A stretch of 7,935 bases of DNA from positions 1-7,935 of the forward strand of contig JAISBH010000207.1 of assembly GCA_031266295.1 (NCBI GenBank), written 5' to 3'. Made by a program: the position numbers and the translations under genes. The notes beneath the pieces are model-generated. The model did not search any database and had not been told where the DNA came from. It worked only from the letters and a program-made list of their open reading frames with translations. This DNA is from Oscillospiraceae bacterium (lineage in GTDB: Bacteria > Bacillota > Clostridia > Christensenellales > Aristaeellaceae). Shown here piece after piece: positions 4,854 to 7,935 of the stretch. Every line of letters starts with the position of its first letter. The stretch's first letter is position 1.

Positions 4854-6299
4854 ACAGGTACCGTTCTGCGCATCGTCGGTCCGGTTCTCGACGTGAGATT
4901 CCCGGACGACACGCTGCCCGCTATTCATACCCTTATGTTCGTGATTGACGGCGAGCGGCGCGTGCCATTAGAGGTCAGTCAGCATCTGGATCACGCGGCG
5001 CGGTGCATCGCGCTGGGCGCTACTGAAGGATTAGCGCGCGGTATGTCCGTAGAGGACACTGGCGGGCCGATCACCACCCCGGTCGGCGCAGGCCTACTCT
5101 CTCGCGCGGTAGACGTACTGGGCGAGCCTATCGATGATAAAGGCCCGATTACCGCGTCCGATCGATGGAGCATTCACCGCAAGCCACCATCGTTCGACCA
5201 GATGCGTCCTGTGACTCAGATATTCGAGACGGGTATAAAGGTTATAGATCTATTGGCGCCTTACGCTCACGGTGGCAAGGTCGGTTTGTTCGGCGGTGCG
5301 GGCGTAGGCAAGACGGTGCTGATTCTGGAACTGATACACAACATCGCCACAGAGCATGGCGGATACTCGGTATTCACAGGCGTAGGAGAGCGAAGCCGCG
5401 AAGGCAATGATCTGCTGCTGGAAATGGCCAAGTCAGGCGTTCTTGAGAAGGCCGCGCTCGTCTTCGGTCAAATGAACGAACCTCCGGGAGCCAGGATGCG
5501 CGTGGCTATGACGGGGCTTACGATTGCGGAATACTTCAGGGACGCGCTCAAACAAAACGTGCTGTTGTTTATCGACAATATATTCCGATTCGTTCAGGCA
5601 GGCAGCGAGGTTTCCGCGTTACTAGGCAGGATGCCGTCGGCGGTAGGATATCAGCCTACATTAGCCAGCGAGGTCGGCGCGCTGGAGGAGCGGATAGCGT
5701 CCACTGGAGAATCGGCGATTACGTCGGTTCAGGCGATATACGTCCCTGCGGACGACTTGACCGACCCGGCCCCCGCCTCGATATTCACCCATCTGGACGC
5801 GACGACGGTTTTATCTCGTTCGGTATCGGAGATGGGCATATACCCCGCCGTCAGTCCGCTGGATTCATCCAGCCGGATACTCGATCCCTCGATCGTGGGC
5901 CGTTCGCATTACGATACCGCGCTGGGCGTGCTGGGCGCGCTGCAGCGTTACCGCGAGCTGCAGGACATAATCGCCATACTGGGCATGGAGGAACTGTCAG
6001 AGGCCGACCGGGTGATCGTGCATCGCGCGCGGCGGATACAACGTTTCCTATCCCAGCCGATGTTTGTGGCGGAGGTATTCTCCGGGCTGCCGGGACGGTA
6101 TGTACCGATGGCTGATACCGTTGGCTCATTCAAGGATATACTGGATGGCAAGGCGGACGATCTACCCGAGTCAGCGTTTTACATGGCTGGCGATCTGGAC
6201 GACGTGCGCCGCGCCGCATCCGGTCAGCTATCCGAGCGGAAACCTGGCTCGCCGGAGTCGTCAACCCTAGACGAAGCGGGGCATCGGTTGAGCATATGA
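4851..6299 (+). CDS. atpD: F1Fo ATP synthase subunit beta (catalytic)
   Basis: This catalytic subunit makes ATP from ADP and phosphate at the three alpha/beta interfaces. From ATG 4851 it has 482 residues. It begins MTGTVLRIVGPVLDVRF, the usual beta-barrel start. It shows Walker A GGAGVGKT (148-155), the catalytic glutamate region GERSREGND (179-187, E180), the Walker B aspartate in LLFIDN (238-243, D242), ADDLTDPAPA (300-309) and the adenine-stacking tyrosine Y331 in GIYPAVSPLDSSSR. The DELSEED lever is EELSEAD (380-386). A tail of about 25 residues beyond the usual end is rich in Ser, Glu and Pro. A 126-base gap separates it from atpG, and its stop overlaps the atpC start (ATGA). All catalytic residues seen are intact. 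Confidence 0.96.
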   Translation: MTGTVLRIVGPVLDVRFPDDTLPAIHTLMFVIDGERRVPLEVSQHLDHAARCIALGATEGLARGMSVEDTGGPITTPVGAGLLSRAVDVLGEPIDDKGPITASDRWSIHRKPPSFDQMRPVTQIFETGIKVIDLLAPYAHGGKVGLFGGAGVGKTVLILELIHNIATEHGGYSVFTGVGERSREGNDLLLEMAKSGVLEKAALVFGQMNEPPGARMRVAMTGLTIAEYFRDALKQNVLLFIDNIFRFVQAGSEVSALLGRMPSAVGYQPTLASEVGALEERIASTGESAITSVQAIYVPADDLTDPAPASIFTHLDATTVLSRSVSEMGIYPAVSPLDSSSRILDPSIVGRSHYDTALGVLGALQRYRELQDIIAILGMEELSEADRVIVHRARRIQRFLSQPMFVAEVFSGLPGRYVPMADTVGSFKDILDGKADDLPESAFYMAGDLDDVRRAASGQLSERKPGSPESSTLDEAGHRLSI

Positions 6300-6718
6300 G
6301 CAGCTTTCATTTGACGATACTCACGCCTGAGCGAGCGTTCTTCGAGGGCAGCGCGCAGGCGCTGGTCTTTCCGACGGTGGACGGGCTTTACGGCGTGCTG
6401 GCCGGGCATCAGCCGGAGTTAGCGATACTCGTCGAGGGACAGTTGTCCATCAACATAGACGGCGTAACGCGTCAAGCCGCCGCAAGCGATGGGTTTGTCA
6501 CCATACTACCCGAGTCCGTAACCGTTATCCTTCAGACGGTCGAGTGGCCCGAGGATATCGACCGCCGTCGCGCGGAGGAAGCGCGGCGCGAGGCTGAAGA
6601 GGCGCTGCGCCAGCGTCAGAGTCAGCAGGAGTTTGTCCTTGCGCGGTCGATGCTGGCACGCGCAATGGTGCGGCTTAGGGTAACGCGGTGCGCTAGCAGC
6701 CATGAGCCGCAAGGGTAA
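6296..6718 (+). CDS. atpC: F1Fo ATP synthase subunit epsilon
   Basis: This rotor subunit couples gamma to the c-ring and can inhibit ATP hydrolysis. At 140 residues it has the normal length. An N-terminal beta-sandwich (about 1-85) starts FHLTILTPERAFFEG and contains GLYGVLAGHQPELAILVEG (30-48), matching the family's GxxGVLPGHAPL motif. The C-terminal helical hairpin (about 87-128) is rich in Glu, Arg and Ala, so the inhibitory element appears present. The ATG overlaps the atpD stop by 4 bases (ATGA), a standard sign of coupled translation and roughly equal output. It is the last gene of the operon. No clear intrinsic terminator follows. Confidence 0.94.
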   Translation: MSSFHLTILTPERAFFEGSAQALVFPTVDGLYGVLAGHQPELAILVEGQLSINIDGVTRQAAASDGFVTILPESVTVILQTVEWPEDIDRRRAEEARREAEEALRQRQSQQEFVLARSMLARAMVRLRVTRCASSHEPQG

Positions 6719-6860
6719 GGCGCAGCGTGTCGTGATATATAATCAATATAATTTATAGCGACAAAAACGAACTATCGCATTCTTAACTTACTTCTCATCC
6801 TATTTTAATTAATCTATTCCCATTCACTCAAGCTCGAAACCCGCACACGGTATATACTAG
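6719..6860 (+). other. AT-rich gap after the atp operon
   Basis: No gene is seen. The stretch is markedly AT-rich and contains TATAAT twice (6738-6743, 6747-6752) without a matching -35 box. An imperfect palindrome (GTCG near 6729, CGAC near 6758) lacks a U-tract. TATACT at 6853-6858 is a possible -10 element for the next gene, again without a good -35. Transcription may end here by a factor-dependent route or read through. Confidence 0.45.
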
Positions 6861-6955
6861 CACTGTCGGCAGGAGACAGCGGCTTGAGCGGGGTGATCCC
6901 TCTGAACCAATCGAGCTTAGGCACATAGTCGATAAGCTTAACCGGGAATGGTTAA
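6861..6955 (+). promoter_or_regulatory. Possible structured leader of the DUF4342-like gene
   Basis: Several short stems follow one another: CTGTC/GACAG (6863-6867, 6875-6879), GGG/CCC around GTGAT (near 6890-6900), AGCTTA/TAAGCT (6914-6919, 6933-6938) and TTAACC/GGTTAA with a six-base loop (6938-6943, 6950-6955). The last ends just before the ribosome site. No known riboswitch class is recognised. TTAACC/GGTTAA could instead be a protein-binding operator. Confidence 0.3.
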
Positions 6956-6976
6956 TCAAGAAAAGGATGGTGAATC

Positions 6977-7570
6977 ATGAACGCGCATATTAACAGCGAA
7001 ATCTTGGGTAAGGTAGAATATCTCCGCTCGAAAGCGGACGTCAACTATGAGGAAGCGCTCTCCATGCTCGAACGCTTCGACGGCGATCTGACCCGTGTAC
7101 TGATTGAGTTGGAGCGAGCGAACCGTATCCACAACTCGCCGCCGTATCACGGGTGCGGTTACACACACCAGCGCGAGGGATTCGGCGTCGACAAGAATGC
7201 GCCCCACCGCAGGCATCGCAATCCTTTTGAGAGGGTGGTGCACGTGCTGTTCCACAATCATCTCCAGGTGACGCGTAATGACGAGATCATCATAAACATG
7301 CCGGTCATGTTTTATGTAGTATTCCTGATATTCTCGCCGCGTTTGACGATCGCCGGGATTGTCGCTATGCTGTTGTTCGGGTGCCACATAGGCGTCAAAA
7401 AAGTGGCGCACAGTATCACCCAACAGGACGTGGCGCAGTTCGCACGCAACGCTGCTGAGAATGTGCATAATACCATAAACAATATATCGGACAACATCCG
7501 AAAGGGTTTCGACAGTGACGACAAGGATGAAGGCGGCCCCGGCGAGGGCGGGGAGTTTACGGTGGAGTGA
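6977..7570 (+). CDS. DUF4342-like protein with UBA-like head and membrane segment
   Basis: The protein has 197 residues. Residues about 8-46 look like a small three-helix UBA/TS-N-like domain: KVEYLRSKADVNYEEALSMLERFDGDL matches the pattern 'I-x-LRxxTGVSYEEAKxALExxDGDV' of DUF4342 proteins in Bacillota. A His- and Arg-rich linker (about 52-85) follows. Next come a short predicted beta region (LQVTRNDEIIINMPV, 96-110), a hydrophobic segment (about 108-137, likely membrane-inserted), an amphipathic stretch (about 145-177) and an acidic, glycine-rich tail. AAAAGGA at 6961-6967 lies 9 bases before the ATG. The molecular function of the family is unknown to me. Its own leader suggests it is not part of the atp operon, and a repeat element begins just after its stop. 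Confidence 0.75.
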   Translation: MNAHINSEILGKVEYLRSKADVNYEEALSMLERFDGDLTRVLIELERANRIHNSPPYHGCGYTHQREGFGVDKNAPHRRHRNPFERVVHVLFHNHLQVTRNDEIIINMPVMFYVVFLIFSPRLTIAGIVAMLLFGCHIGVKKVAHSITQQDVAQFARNAAENVHNTINNISDNIRKGFDSDDKDEGGPGEGGEFTVE

Positions 7571-7585
7571 CGGCGGGGGGGGGGC

Positions 7586-7636
7586 GAACCCCCTCTGTCG
7601 CTGCGGCGACATCTCCCCCTAGGGGGGCGATGAGGG
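7586..7636 (+). repeat. 51-base direct repeat, copy 1
   Basis: It is identical over 51 bases to 7831-7881. It contains the stem GTCGC-TGCG-GCGAC (7598-7611) and the 12-base palindrome CCCCCTAGGGGG, and ends in GCGATGAGGG. Its first half (7589-7609) matches 1181-1201 in the atpB-atpE gap exactly. Confidence 0.9.
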
Positions 7637-7830
7637 TTGTCGGTTACGTTACGAGATAGAGTATCGGAGCACAACCGGTTGGCCGAAGCCGATGGATTGT
7701 GTATCACGATGGTCCAGGCGAAGCCTGGTCAGGATTTGAAAGGGCGGATAGCCCTTCGCAGGGTCCGGGACGCGGCGCATCCGCGCCTTCGGGAAGGGGA
7801 CTCACGTCCCCCTCCAGACCTCCCCCTGGG

Positions 7831-7881
7831 GAACCCCCTCTGTCGCTGCGGCGACATCTCCCCCTAGGGGGGCGATGAGGG
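7831..7881 (+). repeat. 51-base direct repeat, copy 2
   Basis: It is an exact copy of 7586-7636, starting 245 bases downstream in the same orientation. The bases just outside differ (C versus G before, T versus A after), so the 51-base unit is the full extent of identity. It may mark the other end of a composite element or a second insertion. Confidence 0.9.
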
Positions 7882-7935
7882 AGGAGGAACCGGTTGCGCT
7901 CCGGAGCAGACTGTCCAGGTACAACCGGCAGTCCG

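Larger units (their letters stand above)
7571..7935. repeat. Non-coding hairpin-rich composite repeat region
   Basis: No credible gene is seen. The region begins 1 base after the upstream stop with a run of ten G (7575-7584). It has two identical 51-base repeats and a spacer full of short perfect hairpins: CCAGGC/GCCTGG with a GAA loop (7714-7728), AAGGGC/GCCCTT (7740-7756), CGCGG/CCGCG (7771-7785) and GGGGAC/GTCCCC with a TCAC loop (7796-7811). CAACCGGTTG (7672-7681) is a palindrome, and AACCGGTTG recurs at 7888-7896. The style resembles short palindromic intergenic repeats seen in Clostridia-like genomes. It may run past the window edge. Confidence 0.6.

Noticed and set aside
7637..7867. 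76-codon open frame starting at TTG
   Set aside because: It runs through the second copy of the 51-base repeat and several perfect hairpins, has no convincing ribosome site, and the product shows no domain. Best seen as chance openness of GC-rich repeat DNA.
7571..7935. CRISPR array
   Set aside because: Only two direct copies, 245 bases apart, with an internally structured spacer and no cas genes; this does not fit repeat-spacer periodicity.
1..7935. tRNA or rRNA genes
   Set aside because: No cloverleaf with conserved T-arm (GGTTCRANYCC-like) or rRNA-like stretch was seen in the gaps. Hairpins at 7714-7811 do not form a tRNA.

Overview
The window holds a complete F1Fo ATP synthase operon on the plus strand. 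Its order is subunit a, c, b, a delta-domain/alpha fusion, gamma, beta, epsilon (atpB-atpE-atpF-atp[H]A-atpG-atpD-atpC). A separate gene for a small DUF4342-like membrane protein with a UBA-like head follows. Coding DNA is GC-rich, while the leader (about 1-400) and the gap after epsilon (about 6720-6850) are AT-rich. The DUF4342-like gene and the hairpin-rich intergenic repeats suggest a GC-rich Bacillota (Clostridia-like) bacterium, possibly from a metagenome. That placement is an inference. Isoleucine is often encoded by AUA despite the GC bias.

Layout. Positions 1-481 are a non-coding leader with a good sigma-A-type promoter (374-402), a GC hairpin and a strong Shine-Dalgarno sequence ahead of a TTG start. 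atpB (482-1165) is separated from atpE (start best placed at GTG 1310) by a hairpin-packed repeat at 1172-1275. atpF (1566-2045) is followed 7 bases later by the 597-residue fusion gene (2053-3846). atpG starts at GTG 3849, 2 bases after that gene stops. A 126-base gap with two stem-loops precedes atpD (4851-6299), whose stop overlaps the atpC start (6296-6718) by 4 bases. The AT-rich gap 6719-6976 includes a possible structured leader for the DUF4342-like gene (6977-7570). From 7571 to the window end there is non-coding, hairpin-rich repeat DNA, including an exact 51-base direct repeat.

How the genes work together. Subunits a, c and b form the membrane motor and peripheral stalk. Alpha, beta, gamma and epsilon form the catalytic head and rotor. 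The key oddity is the missing normal delta subunit. Only its roughly 70-residue C-terminal domain, the part that binds subunit b, is present, and it is fused in frame to the N-terminus of alpha. The delta N-terminal domain, which normally docks on alpha, is absent and there is no room for it in the operon. A covalent tether may replace delta-alpha docking. Because F1 has three alphas, each enzyme would carry up to three b-binding domains unless expression or processing corrects this. This is the strongest candidate for an unusual system here.
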